This document shows positions 54,580 through 63,093 of a DNA stretch of 64,000 nucleotides, one piece after another. The notes under the pieces are model-generated. The model ran no database searches and was not told where the DNA came from. It saw only the letters and a list, made by a program, of their open reading frames with translations. The stretch spans positions 124,001 to 188,000 of the forward strand of contig NZ_JAEUXI010000002.1 of assembly GCF_016775005.1 (NCBI RefSeq). Reading direction: 5' to 3'. A program made the translations under genes and the position numbers. The stretch comes from Streptococcus suis. GTDB taxonomy: Bacteria > Bacillota > Bacilli > Lactobacillales > Streptococcaceae. The first letter of the stretch is position 1; every line of letters starts with the position of its first letter.

Positions 54580-54694
54580 TGATACTCTCCTTAAGTGGCG
54601 ACGCCGTCAGAGCCCGCTTTTTCGGTCTCTTTGACTAAAGTTTGAGCCAATTGTCTCAAACTTTGCGTATCTAGCGCCACGGCGGAGAGTATCA
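54580..54694 (-). repeat. 115-bp inverted-repeat element between grpE and dnaK
   Basis: Outer arms TGATACTCTCC (54580-54590) and GGAGAGTATCA (54684-54694) are perfect 11-mers. Inner arms GTGGCG (54595-54600) and CGCCAC (54675-54680) continue the stem. A separate hairpin AGTTTGAG/CTCAAACT sits at about 54639-54662. Together they predict a long branched RNA structure in the grpE-dnaK mRNA. Confidence 0.75.
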
Positions 54695-54804
54695 AATGGG
54701 CTCACGATGTTCGCTAGCCTACAAACCTAGGGCTTGTCTTTGTTTACAATTTCATAGTTTAACGACATTTCGGTCAAGTTTCTTTTTTGGAAATAGCAGA
54801 GCGA

Positions 54805-55326
54805 CTATTCTGATACGACCACCATAGCCGGTCTCAACAGACGTTCATGCAACTTGTAGCCTTTTTGGAAGACTTGTGCGATGTGTTCTGCTGGGCAGTC
54901 GTCTGTGGCTGGAACGGTTTGAATGGCCATGTGAAGATTTGGGTCAAAGACATCTGTTGCGACTTCTTCCACTCCTTCTTCTTTGAGGGCTTGAATCAAA
55001 CTTTCCTGTACCATTTCCAAGCCTTTTTTGACATCTTCTGTCAGGCCTTCGACTTGAAGAGCGCGTTCCAAGTTATCCAAGCTCGGCAAGATTTTCTTGG
55101 CCAAGTCTTGCGAACGGTAACGCTGAATGGTTTGGCGTTCCTCGTTGGCACGGCGTTGGATATTTTGCATTTCAGCATGGGCACGGAGGTACTTGTTTTC
55201 AAATTCCTCTGCACGCTCATTTGCCAAATCCAACTCTGATTTTTCAGGAGCTTCGACAACTTCTTCTGTTGCTTCAACCTCTTCTACGATTTCTTCGTTT
55301 TTGATTTCTTCTGACAAGTTGTTCAC
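54805..55326 (-). CDS. grpE: Nucleotide exchange factor GrpE
   Basis: 173 residues. An acidic, coiled-coil N-terminal part (about 1-85, [20 protein letters not shown]) precedes the beta-domain with [41 protein letters not shown], the family signature. It releases ADP from DnaK. It lies between hrcA and dnaK. Confidence 0.98.
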   Translation of the reverse strand: MNNLSEEIKNEEIVEEVEATEEVVEAPEKSELDLANERAEEFENKYLRAHAEMQNIQRRANEERQTIQRYRSQDLAKKILPSLDNLERALQVEGLTEDVKKGLEMVQESLIQALKEEGVEEVATDVFDPNLHMAIQTVPATDDCPAEHIAQVFQKGYKLHERLLRPAMVVVSE

Positions 55327-55466
55327 CTCTTCATTTTCTATTATTACTTTGACAAATAATAAATTGAGTTCGGGCTAGAAACTCAGAAAAAAGATAGATT
55401 TCCTTGTGTCTGATGACACCGCGTCAATCTCCTATTTTTCAATCGTTTCCTTCACGCCCTCACATC

Positions 55467-56501
55467 TTAATTTACCTCATAATGATTACTGCTCAAATAT
55501 CGGTAGTAATCGGTTAATTTCATAAATAGGACGCGGCTGATGATGTTGATTAAGCTCATCTGCCTACGATAGTCCATGTCAACAGGACCAAGCAAACTCA
55601 TCTGGGCCATGCCCCGATAGGGGATTGGAAAGCGATGATGAATAACTGTCACATCTGCTAGGGCAGGATCCCTATGTTCCGCCACAGAAATGCTGGTCTG
55701 CTGGTTTGGCGCTAAGCCTTGCCGCAACTCTGGGGCTAATAGCTGTGGGCTATCCAAAAGCTGGTAGGTGGCGAGATTGCCATAGGTCAGCGAAGCGACC
55801 TTTCCGCTAATAAAGACTGATTCTTGGAAGAGATTGGCAAAGATGTAGTCCATCAGATCCAAGACATTGTCCGTCGTGGTAAAGTAACGCTGAACCACCT
55901 GGGGAATCTCCGTCCGCAGCTTGTAGTGGATAGCCAAGACCGTCTGGTCAACGAAGCGTTCATCCACCAGGCGTTTGAGCACTTCCAAGTCCCTGGTCAA
56001 AAAGTTCTTGGGAATGGCAAACTGGACGGTAACAGGTTTGGACTGGTCCAAGGTCAAGACTGCCAAGGCATCGTGGCTACTGAGCTGCACGATGTCAAAG
56101 GAAGTCAACTGCTGACTGGTCGGCTCCACATCTAAGATAACCGAAGTGTAGCCTGTCAAATCAGCTAGGACTGTACTGGCCCGCTCTAAGATGTCTTCCA
56201 GCTTGAAGGCTTCAAAATCGAAGGCCTTGACTACCTGATAAACATCTTCTTCATTGATGTGTTCCAAGTTGAGCGAGTGGTTGACAAAGTATTGAAAACC
56301 AGCCCGACTGGGCATCCGACCACTTGACGTGTGGGCCTTTTCTAGCAAGCCCAACTGCTCTAGCTTAGCCATATCATTGCGAATGGTAGCTGAACTAGAA
56401 GCAATCATCTCCTGTAAAGCTTTAGAACCAACTGGCTCATGATGACGCGTAAACAATTCAACAATCAGATTCAAAATATCATTTTGACGTTGGGTAATCA
56501 T
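55467..56501 (-). CDS. hrcA: Heat-inducible transcription repressor HrcA
   Basis: 344 residues from the ATG at 56501 ([17 protein letters not shown]); five codons upstream (MKGAE) form its ribosome-binding region (AAAGGAGCGG). The N-terminal winged helix has [33 protein letters not shown]-like dimerisation part follows. HrcA binds CIRCE and is stabilised by GroEL. Two CIRCE elements flank its promoter. Confidence 0.97.
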   Translation of the reverse strand: MITQRQNDILNLIVELFTRHHEPVGSKALQEMIASSSATIRNDMAKLEQLGLLEKAHTSSGRMPSRAGFQYFVNHSLNLEHINEEDVYQVVKAFDFEAFKLEDILERASTVLADLTGYTSVILDVEPTSQQLTSFDIVQLSSHDALAVLTLDQSKPVTVQFAIPKNFLTRDLEVLKRLVDERFVDQTVLAIHYKLRTEIPQVVQRYFTTTDNVLDLMDYIFANLFQESVFISGKVASLTYGNLATYQLLDSPQLLAPELRQGLAPNQQTSISVAEHRDPALADVTVIHHRFPIPYRGMAQMSLLGPVDMDYRRQMSLINIISRVLFMKLTDYYRYLSSNHYEVN

Positions 56502-56539
56502 CTCCGCTCCTTTCATGAACAGTGTTGATTTTTATATTT

Positions 56540-56566
56540 TTAGCACTCTATAACGATGAGTGCTAA
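56540..56566 (-). promoter_or_regulatory. CIRCE operator, proximal
   Basis: TTAGCACTC, nine bases, GAGTGCTAA: perfect CIRCE, downstream of the hrcA promoter and 38 bases before the ATG. Confidence 0.95.
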
Positions 56567-56579
56567 ACTTTATACTCCC

Positions 56580-56607
56580 ATTATACGCCGAAAAAATGGA
56601 TTGTCAA
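56580..56607 (-). promoter_or_regulatory. hrcA operon promoter
   Basis: TTGACA (56602-56607), 16-base spacer, TATAAT (56580-56585) on the minus strand, between the two CIRCE boxes. Confidence 0.9.
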
Positions 56608-56624
56608 GAGAAAAAACCAAAAAA

Positions 56625-56651
56625 TTAGCACTCTTTTACCTAGAGTGCTAA
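56625..56651 (-). promoter_or_regulatory. CIRCE operator, distal
   Basis: A second perfect TTAGCACTC-N9-GAGTGCTAA, 18 bases upstream of the -35 hexamer. Confidence 0.93.
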
Positions 56652-56688
56652 AAATCAGTCTGAGGACCTAGAACTGTGGAATGTCAAC

Positions 56689-56718
56689 AAAAAAATCAGA
56701 GAAAACTCCCTGATTTGA
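56689..56718 (-). terminator. Terminator after the phosphoglycerate-mutase-like gene
   Basis: AAATCAGGGAG and CTCTGATTT arms (two-base asymmetry), then TTTTG on the minus strand. Confidence 0.75.
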
Positions 56719-56721
56719 TTC

Positions 56722-57417
56722 TTATTTCCCTTGGGCAATCAATTCTGCCCCACGTTTGCGGTAGGATAGGTCGCCAACAGCTTCAATTAGGAGCTTGCCA
56801 TTTTCGTATTTGAGGACGGTGATTGAGCCATTATCGAGGAAGACATTGGCACCACGCTCTGGCTCCAACAGATGGGCCAGGGTTGCAATGGTCATACCAT
56901 GACTGACCACAAGGGCATTGCCACCGCCCTGCTTTTCCAAGTCTTGGGCGATAGCCTCAAACCCTGTCAGGATACGATTGCTCAAAACTTCCCATGATTC
57001 CGCCCAGCCAGCGGTGTCTGCTTCTTGGATACCTGCTGCGATTTCCGCAAAGGACATGCCTGTTGCATCAACTGTCCCTTTCAAACGAGGCAGGACACCT
57101 TGGAAAAGCTCGGCATCATACATACCTTCGAAACTACCAAAGCACCATTCACGGATACGCTTATCTTGGTAATATGGGATTTTTCCTAAAATTCCCAACT
57201 CACGCTGGGCGATGGTCATGGTCTGAACGGTCCGTCCCAGGTCACTGGATACGGCTAGTTTAAAATCAAGGTCCGCATCCTTGAGCCCCAAGCCCAGTTC
57301 ACGAATCCCTTCCTCACCAGCCTTGGTCAGCGGTGTATCACACCAGCCCTGCACGCGCCCGATGGTATTAAACATGGTTTTCCCATGTCGAGAAATATAT
57401 AATCTTACGTCTGCCAT
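56722..57417 (-). CDS. Histidine-phosphatase / phosphoglycerate-mutase family protein
   Basis: 231 residues from the ATG at 57417, with AAGGAG upstream; the longer reading to 57534 runs into the neighbouring gene. The phosphohistidine motif is SRHGKTMFNTIGRVQGWCDTPLT (RHG at about 9-11) and the second catalytic His is in VVSHGMTI. It is a cytoplasmic enzyme of the broad-specificity phosphatase/GpmB type. The physiological substrate is not evident. Downstream of the DUF711 gene on the same strand. Confidence 0.88.
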   Translation of the reverse strand: MADVRLYISRHGKTMFNTIGRVQGWCDTPLTKAGEEGIRELGLGLKDADLDFKLAVSSDLGRTVQTMTIAQRELGILGKIPYYQDKRIREWCFGSFEGMYDAELFQGVLPRLKGTVDATGMSFAEIAAGIQEADTAGWAESWEVLSNRILTGFEAIAQDLEKQGGGNALVVSHGMTIATLAHLLEPERGANVFLDNGSITVLKYENGKLLIEAVGDLSYRKRGAELIAQGK

Positions 57418-57454
57418 AGCATTCTCCTTGTCTTTTCTTACTATTAAGTATAGC

Positions 57455-57484
57455 AAAAAACCGACCGCTTGTCGCAATCGGTTT
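57455..57484 (-). terminator. Terminator of the DUF711 gene
   Basis: AAACCGA and TCGGTTT arms, then TTTTTGC on the minus strand, seven bases past the stop. Confidence 0.78.
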
Positions 57485-57490
57485 ACGTTT

Positions 57491-58828
57491 TTAGTTCTTA
57501 AAGCTATGAATCGGTGCTGGAATTTGTCCGCCACGGTTGATAAAGTCAGCAGACGAAGCCTGATTGACCTTCATAACAGGAGCTGTTCCCAAAAGCCCAC
57601 CGAATTCAATCATGTCCCCTTCTTTTCCAAGCGGAATGATACGAACCGCAGTGGTTTTCTGGTTGATAACTCCAATCGCTGCCTCATCCGCAATCATAGC
57701 CGCGATAGTTTCAGCAGGCGTTGTTTCTGGAATGGCAATCATGTCTAAACCAACTGAACAGATAGCCGTCATAGCTTCCAATTTTTCAAGGTTGAGCGAG
57801 CCATTTTGCACCGCCGCAATCATGCCCTCGTCCTCAGACACAGGGATAAAGGCACCTGATAAACCGCCGACTTGGTTGCAGGCCATGACACCACCCTTTT
57901 TCACTGCGTCATTGAGCAAAGCTAGGGCAGCAGTCGTTCCGTGCGTACCTACGGTTTCTAAGCCCATTTCCTCCAAGACCCGAGCCACTGAGTCGCCAAC
58001 AGCTGGCGTCGGAGCAAGGGACAGGTCCACGATACCGAACTTAACACCCAGGCGTTCGCTGGCCATATTGCCGACCAACTGACCGATACGGGTAATCTTG
58101 AAGGCCGTCTTTTTGACAGTTTCCGCCACCACATCAAAGCTCTCGCCACGCACTTTTTCAAGGGCACGCTTGACCACACCAGGCCCAGACACGCCGACAT
58201 TGATAACCACATCCGCCTCGCCGACACCATGGAAGGCACCCGCCATGAAAGGATTGTCCTCGACCGCATTGGCAAAGACCACCAGCTTGGCCGCACCCAT
58301 ATCAGAAGCCTCCGCCGTTTCCTTGATGATCCGCCCCATGTCCCGCACAGCCGTCATGTTGATACCCGTCTTGGTCGAGCCGATGTTGACTGACGAGCAG
58401 ACTTTTGTCGTTTGGGCCAATGCCTGCGGTATAGAGTTGATGAGGATTTCATCCCCTTTTTGGTAGCCCTTTTGAACGAGAGCTGAAAAACCTCCGATAA
58501 AATCGATGCCGATCTCATGAGCCGCCTTGTCCAAGGCATGAGCCAAGGGAAGATAATCCGTGGCATCCGTCGCTGCACCAATCAAAGCAATAGGCGTTAC
58601 CGACACACGCTTGTTAACAATGGGAATCCCCAGCTCCGCCGCAATCTCATCACCGACCGCTACCAAGTTCTTGGCCTTGGTCACAATTTTGGTGTAAACT
58701 TTCTCAGCAGCCTTATCGATGTCCGAGTCAATACAGTCCAAAAGGGAAATCCCCATGGTAATGGTCCGAATGTCAAAGTGCTGCTCCTCAATCATCTCAA
58801 TGGTTTCTCTAACCTGTCTAATGTCCAT
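57491..58828 (-). CDS. DUF711/UPF0210 (PFL-like) family protein
   Basis: 445 residues with glycine-rich loops typical of UPF0210: [69 protein letters not shown], and [44 protein letters not shown]. The fold relates to pyruvate-formate-lyase-like barrels. It is always paired with the ACT-domain gene, here 11 bases upstream. Function unknown. Confidence 0.9.
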   Translation of the reverse strand: MDIRQVRETIEMIEEQHFDIRTITMGISLLDCIDSDIDKAAEKVYTKIVTKAKNLVAVGDEIAAELGIPIVNKRVSVTPIALIGAATDATDYLPLAHALDKAAHEIGIDFIGGFSALVQKGYQKGDEILINSIPQALAQTTKVCSSVNIGSTKTGINMTAVRDMGRIIKETAEASDMGAAKLVVFANAVEDNPFMAGAFHGVGEADVVINVGVSGPGVVKRALEKVRGESFDVVAETVKKTAFKITRIGQLVGNMASERLGVKFGIVDLSLAPTPAVGDSVARVLEEMGLETVGTHGTTAALALLNDAVKKGGVMACNQVGGLSGAFIPVSEDEGMIAAVQNGSLNLEKLEAMTAICSVGLDMIAIPETTPAETIAAMIADEAAIGVINQKTTAVRIIPLGKEGDMIEFGGLLGTAPVMKVNQASSADFINRGGQIPAPIHSFKN

Positions 58829-58839
58829 GATTGCTCTCC

Positions 58840-59106
58840 TTACAAGTTGTGCATAGCATCAAAAATCGCCGCACTTTGAATGTTGATTTTCACGTTCAAA
58901 GCCTGACCGTAAGCTTCTAGTTCTGCACGAAGTTGCGTGAAATCTTTCTTCTCATCTGATGACACCACCGCCATCATGGTAAAATACTCATCCAAAACTG
59001 TCTGAGAAATATCATCAATATTCAAACCCAATTCCGCAATCTTGGTCGCAACACCTGCAACGATTCCTGACTTGTCCTTACCGACAACTGTAACAATAGC
59101 TTTCAT
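58840..59106 (-). CDS. ACT-domain protein (UPF0237, GcvR-like)
   Basis: 88 residues consisting of one ACT domain: [42 protein letters not shown] domains bind amino acids and regulate enzymes. It forms a two-gene unit with the DUF711 gene and may be its regulatory subunit. No DNA-binding part. Confidence 0.92.
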   Translation of the reverse strand: MKAIVTVVGKDKSGIVAGVATKIAELGLNIDDISQTVLDEYFTMMAVVSSDEKKDFTQLRAELEAYGQALNVKINIQSAAIFDAMHNL

Positions 59107-59360
59107 CTGAACACCTCTTCTAAATTTTCATTTATTTTATCATAAATATGCAGAAAAAGGTAGAAATCGTCTAGTTTCTACCCCTATTATACGTATTTAT
59201 CGTTTACTTGTTCTTCTTGCAAGTCACAGCCATGTTTGACTACTGTTTGAAGTAACAAACTTTCTATTTCTACCAGTCTATGATACACTAGTGTCGAGGA
59301 ATTTTACTAATGTTGGTGGTAACAAGCTGCCAACCTTTCTTTTGTTCAGAAAGGACATCT

Positions 59361-61103
59361 ATGAAAATCATCAAGCAATTATGGTGGTTCTTCTTCCTGG
59401 AAAAGAAGGCCTACCTGATTGGTATTCTATCCCTTTGTCTAGTCAGCGTGCTCAACTTATTTCCAGCTTTTATCATGGGGCAGTTGATCGATCAGATTGC
59501 CAGTGGCAAGTTGACGGATATCCAGCTCTTTCTTGGCATCGGAGGACTGGTCTTGTCAGCCTTTGCTATGTACGGTCTCCGCTATGTCTGGCGGATGAAT
59601 ATCCTAGCGACCTCCTATCGACTGGGCAAAATCATGAGGGCTCGCCTGTTTGACCACTTCATGCACCTATCTCCTTCCTTTTTCCAACAGCACAGGACTG
59701 GGGACCTAATGGCCCATGCGACCAATGATATCAATGCCTTAACCCGACTAGCTGGTGGTGGTGTCATGTCCTTTGTCGATGCAACGGTCACAGCCTTGGT
59801 TACCTTAATTACGATGAGTTTGAGCATTTCCTGGCAGATGACCCTGGTAGCAATCTTGCCCCTGCCCTTCATGACGCTGACTACTAACTTTTTAGGCCGT
59901 CGAACCCATGAAAATTTCAAGGCTTCACAGGCCGCCTTTTCAGAACTCAACAACAAGGTCCAGGAAGCTGTTTCAGGTATCAAAGTCACCAAATCCTTCG
60001 GCTACCAAGAGCAAGAAACAGCTGCCTTTCAGGCGGTCAATCAAGCTGCCTTCTTGCAGAATATCAAAACCATGCGGTACGATGCCCTATTCAACCCTGC
60101 TGTCCTCTTCTTCATCGGCCTGTCCTACCTGCTAACCTTGCTGGTCGGCTCCCGATTCATCTCGCAAGGTCTGGTCAGTCTTGGACAATTAGTTACCTTC
60201 ATGACCTACTTAGACCTCCTGGTCTGGCCTCTCATGGCAATCGGTTTCTTGGTCAATATGAGCCAGCGTGGTGACGTGTCCTACAATCGTATCCAGAGCC
60301 TCCTCACTATTTCCTCAGAGGTGGTTGAAACAGACCAACCGCTACCTGCACCCAGCAATGGGCAGATTGTTTATGAAATTTCCGAGTTTGCCTATGATAA
60401 CCTGCCAGTTCTGCAAGACATTGCCTTTTGCATCGAGCAGGGACAGACAATCGGTCTGGTGGGGCCAACAGGATCTGGGAAGACCAGCCTGCTCAAGCTC
60501 CTGATGCGTGAATACGATGTGACCTCGGGGCAGATCTTGCTCAATCAGGAAAATATCAAGAACTACAAGCTCGCTGACCTACGGCAGTTGATGGGCTATG
60601 TTCCCCAAGACCAGTTCCTTTTTGCGACCAGCGTTGCTGAAAATATCCGCTTTGGCAATCCAGATCTGTCTCTAGAACAGGTGGAGCAGGCTGCTCGGGC
60701 TGTCCATGTCTATGAGGATATTCAGGATATGCCAGATCGATTTGACACCATGGTTGGTGAAAAGGGCATTTCCCTGTCTGGTGGACAAAAGCAACGGTTG
60801 GCTATGGCTCGTGCTATGATTCTCAATCCAGATATTCTACTCTTGGATGATTCGCTCTCGGCAGTGGATGCAAAGACAGAACATGCTATTCTTGAAACCA
60901 TTAAGCAAGAACGGCTGGGCAAGACGACCATTATCACCGCCCACCGTCTGTCAGCCATTGTCCATGCGGATTTGATTTTGGTCCTTGAAGACGGGAAAAT
61001 CGTAGAACGAGGTCGTCACCAAGACCTATTGGATGAAAAAGGCTGGTATTACGATACCTATATGATGCAGCAGTTAGAAAGTGAGAAAAGCGATCGTGAC
61101 TAA
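59361..61103 (+). CDS. Heterodimeric ABC exporter, subunit with degenerate ATP site (SatA/PatA-like)
   Basis: 580 residues from the ATG at 59361, with AGAAAGGA upstream. Six membrane helices are followed by an ATPase domain: Walker A GPTGSGKTS, signature LSGGQKQRLAMARAM, and Walker B ILLLDDS with Asp in place of the catalytic Glu. This subunit therefore supplies the inactive Walker-B side. Together with the next gene it resembles streptococcal PatAB/SatAB and LmrCD multidrug exporters, which extrude fluoroquinolones and dyes. Whether this pair is SatAB cannot be told from sequence alone. Confidence 0.9.
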   Translation: MKIIKQLWWFFFLEKKAYLIGILSLCLVSVLNLFPAFIMGQLIDQIASGKLTDIQLFLGIGGLVLSAFAMYGLRYVWRMNILATSYRLGKIMRARLFDHFMHLSPSFFQQHRTGDLMAHATNDINALTRLAGGGVMSFVDATVTALVTLITMSLSISWQMTLVAILPLPFMTLTTNFLGRRTHENFKASQAAFSELNNKVQEAVSGIKVTKSFGYQEQETAAFQAVNQAAFLQNIKTMRYDALFNPAVLFFIGLSYLLTLLVGSRFISQGLVSLGQLVTFMTYLDLLVWPLMAIGFLVNMSQRGDVSYNRIQSLLTISSEVVETDQPLPAPSNGQIVYEISEFAYDNLPVLQDIAFCIEQGQTIGLVGPTGSGKTSLLKLLMREYDVTSGQILLNQENIKNYKLADLRQLMGYVPQDQFLFATSVAENIRFGNPDLSLEQVEQAARAVHVYEDIQDMPDRFDTMVGEKGISLSGGQKQRLAMARAMILNPDILLLDDSLSAVDAKTEHAILETIKQERLGKTTIITAHRLSAIVHADLILVLEDGKIVERGRHQDLLDEKGWYYDTYMMQQLESEKSDRD

Positions 61104-62841
61104 GACCAAACAAACCAGTGTTTTCTGGCGACTCCTGTCCTATCTGAAGCCCTATCGGCTGCTGACAATCCTTGCCCTCAGCTTTTTGTTGCTGACAACT
61201 CTTGTTCGTAGTTTGATCCCCCTTCTGGCTTCTTTCTTTATCGACCACTATACTTCTTCAATTTCTGAAACAGCTGTGGCTATTCTAGCCGCCTACTTTG
61301 CTCTCTACCTGCTTCAAATGTTACTCCAGTATTTTGGAAATCTCTGGTTTGCCAAGGTTTCCTATAGCATTGTCAGAGACATTCGACGGGATGCTTTTGG
61401 GAGAATGGAAAAGCTGGGAATGGCTTACTTTGACCAAACCCCTAGTGGTTCTATCGTCTCTCGGATTACCAACGATACCGAGAGCATTTCAGAGATGTTT
61501 TCGGGAATTTTATCCAGTTTTATCTCCGCTCTCTTTATTATCATTACCACGCTTTCGACCATGTTTGCCTTAGATTGGAAATTAACCAGTCTGATTGTCC
61601 TCTTCCTGCCCGTGATTTTCGTCCTGGTCAATCAGTATCGGAAGCGGTCAGCTCCCATTGTTGCCAAGACCAGAAGTCTGTTGAGTGCAATCAACAGCAA
61701 ACTGGCAGAGAGTATCGAGGGAATTCGGATTATCCAGGCTTTTTCTCAGGAAGAGAGGTTGAAGGAAGAGTTTGAGGTTATCAACCAGGAACATCTGGAC
61801 TATGCCAGTCGTTCCATGGCCTTGGACAGTCTCTTTCTCCGCCCTGCTCTGTCACTTGTTAAGATTTTGGCATATGCTCTTCTCATGACCTACTTTGGTT
61901 TGGATTGGTCACAAGCTGGAATTTCTGCTGGTCTTATCTACGCTTTCATCCAGTATGTCAATCGGCTTTTCGATCCCTTACTGGATGTCACGCAGCATTT
62001 TTCCACCCTCCAAACCTCTATGGTGTCTGCCGGACGAGTTTTTACGCTCATGGACCAGACCATAGAGGAGCCGCTACAGGTTGACCGAGGGGCCAAGATT
62101 GGCAAGGGGCATATTGTCTTTGAGGATGTTTGCTTTTCCTATGACGGTAAGCGACAGATTCTGGACAAGGTTTCCTTTGAAGTGAGACAGGGGCAGACCA
62201 TTGCCTTTGTAGGTGCCACTGGGTCTGGAAAATCCTCTATCATCAATGTCTTTATGCGTTTCTATGAGTTCCAATCTGGGCGGATTCTGATCGACGGTCA
62301 GGATATCCGCAGTTTTTCACAAGAGGAATTGCGGTCAGCTATTGGCTTGGTCCTGCAAGATCCCTTCCTCTTTCACGGAACCATTGCTTCCAATATCCAG
62401 ATGTATCAGGAGATTTCTCAAGAGGATATTGAGGAAGCAGCTCGCTTTGTGGATGCTGCTCCCTTTATCGAGAAACTTCCCGACACATACAATCACCTTG
62501 TCACCGAGCGGGGTAGTGCTTTTTCGACAGGTCAACGGCAACTGCTGGCCTTTGCACGCACCATGGCTAGCAAGCCCAAGATTCTCATCTTAGATGAGGC
62601 GACTGCCAATATCGATTCTGAGACTGAGCAGACAGTACAGACTTCTCTGGAAAAAATGCGAAAAGGGCGGACAACCATTGCTATCGCCCACCGCTTATCC
62701 ACCATTCAAGATGCCGACTGTATCTATGTCTTGGACAAGGGAAAAATTATCGAGTCTGGAAATCACGAACAACTCCTGTCCCTCAAGGGGCACTACCACC
62801 GTATGTACCAGTTACAAGCAGGCCAATTGGCAGCGACCTAG
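61081..62841 (+). CDS. Heterodimeric ABC exporter, catalytic subunit (SatB/PatB-like)
   Basis: 586 residues, GTG start at 61081 overlapping the first subunit by 23 bases; a GTG five codons later is possible. The ATPase domain has Walker A GATGSGKSS, a degenerate signature FSTGQRQLLAFART and an intact Walker B ILILDEAT with catalytic Glu. Degenerate signature here plus Asp in the partner gives one dead and one live ATP site, the pattern of BmrCD/LmrCD/PatAB-type heterodimers. Substrate inferred as drugs or lipids. Confidence 0.9.
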   Translation: MRKAIVTKTKQTSVFWRLLSYLKPYRLLTILALSFLLLTTLVRSLIPLLASFFIDHYTSSISETAVAILAAYFALYLLQMLLQYFGNLWFAKVSYSIVRDIRRDAFGRMEKLGMAYFDQTPSGSIVSRITNDTESISEMFSGILSSFISALFIIITTLSTMFALDWKLTSLIVLFLPVIFVLVNQYRKRSAPIVAKTRSLLSAINSKLAESIEGIRIIQAFSQEERLKEEFEVINQEHLDYASRSMALDSLFLRPALSLVKILAYALLMTYFGLDWSQAGISAGLIYAFIQYVNRLFDPLLDVTQHFSTLQTSMVSAGRVFTLMDQTIEEPLQVDRGAKIGKGHIVFEDVCFSYDGKRQILDKVSFEVRQGQTIAFVGATGSGKSSIINVFMRFYEFQSGRILIDGQDIRSFSQEELRSAIGLVLQDPFLFHGTIASNIQMYQEISQEDIEEAARFVDAAPFIEKLPDTYNHLVTERGSAFSTGQRQLLAFARTMASKPKILILDEATANIDSETEQTVQTSLEKMRKGRTTIAIAHRLSTIQDADCIYVLDKGKIIESGNHEQLLSLKGHYHRMYQLQAGQLAAT

Positions 62842-62856
62842 AATCAACTTCCTGAC

Positions 62857-62994
62857 AAAAGAGGCTGGACAGAAAGTCTTAAAAATAAAAAACAGCTTAG
62901 AGTTACGTTGTCAGAAACGTTGATTCTAAGCTGTTTTTGATTGTTAAAATTTTTATCAGAGGGGAATTTTTTTAGTTTTTGCCCAGCCTCTTTT
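62857..62994. repeat. 138-bp nested inverted-repeat element, MITE-like
   Basis: Outer arms AAAAGAGGCTGG (62857-62868) and CCAGCCTCTTTT (62983-62994). A second hairpin AAAAACAGCTTAGA / TCTAAGCTGTTTTT lies at 62888-62938, with an inner ACGTT/AACGT. Also acts as a terminator for the ABC exporter genes. No gene between 62842 and 63093. Confidence 0.75.
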
Positions 62995-63093
62995 TTCGTG
63001 TGTAGACTTTTCAGCACCTCTATTGATCGCTGACTGCTTTCTATTGCAACCCCTGCTGTTTCTTGTAATAGGTCACTGTCATACCTATTCAGT

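Noticed and set aside
57418-57534. N-terminal extension of the phosphoglycerate-mutase-like gene
   Set aside because: It would overlap the end of the DUF711 gene and cross its terminator; the ATG at 57417 has AAGGAG.
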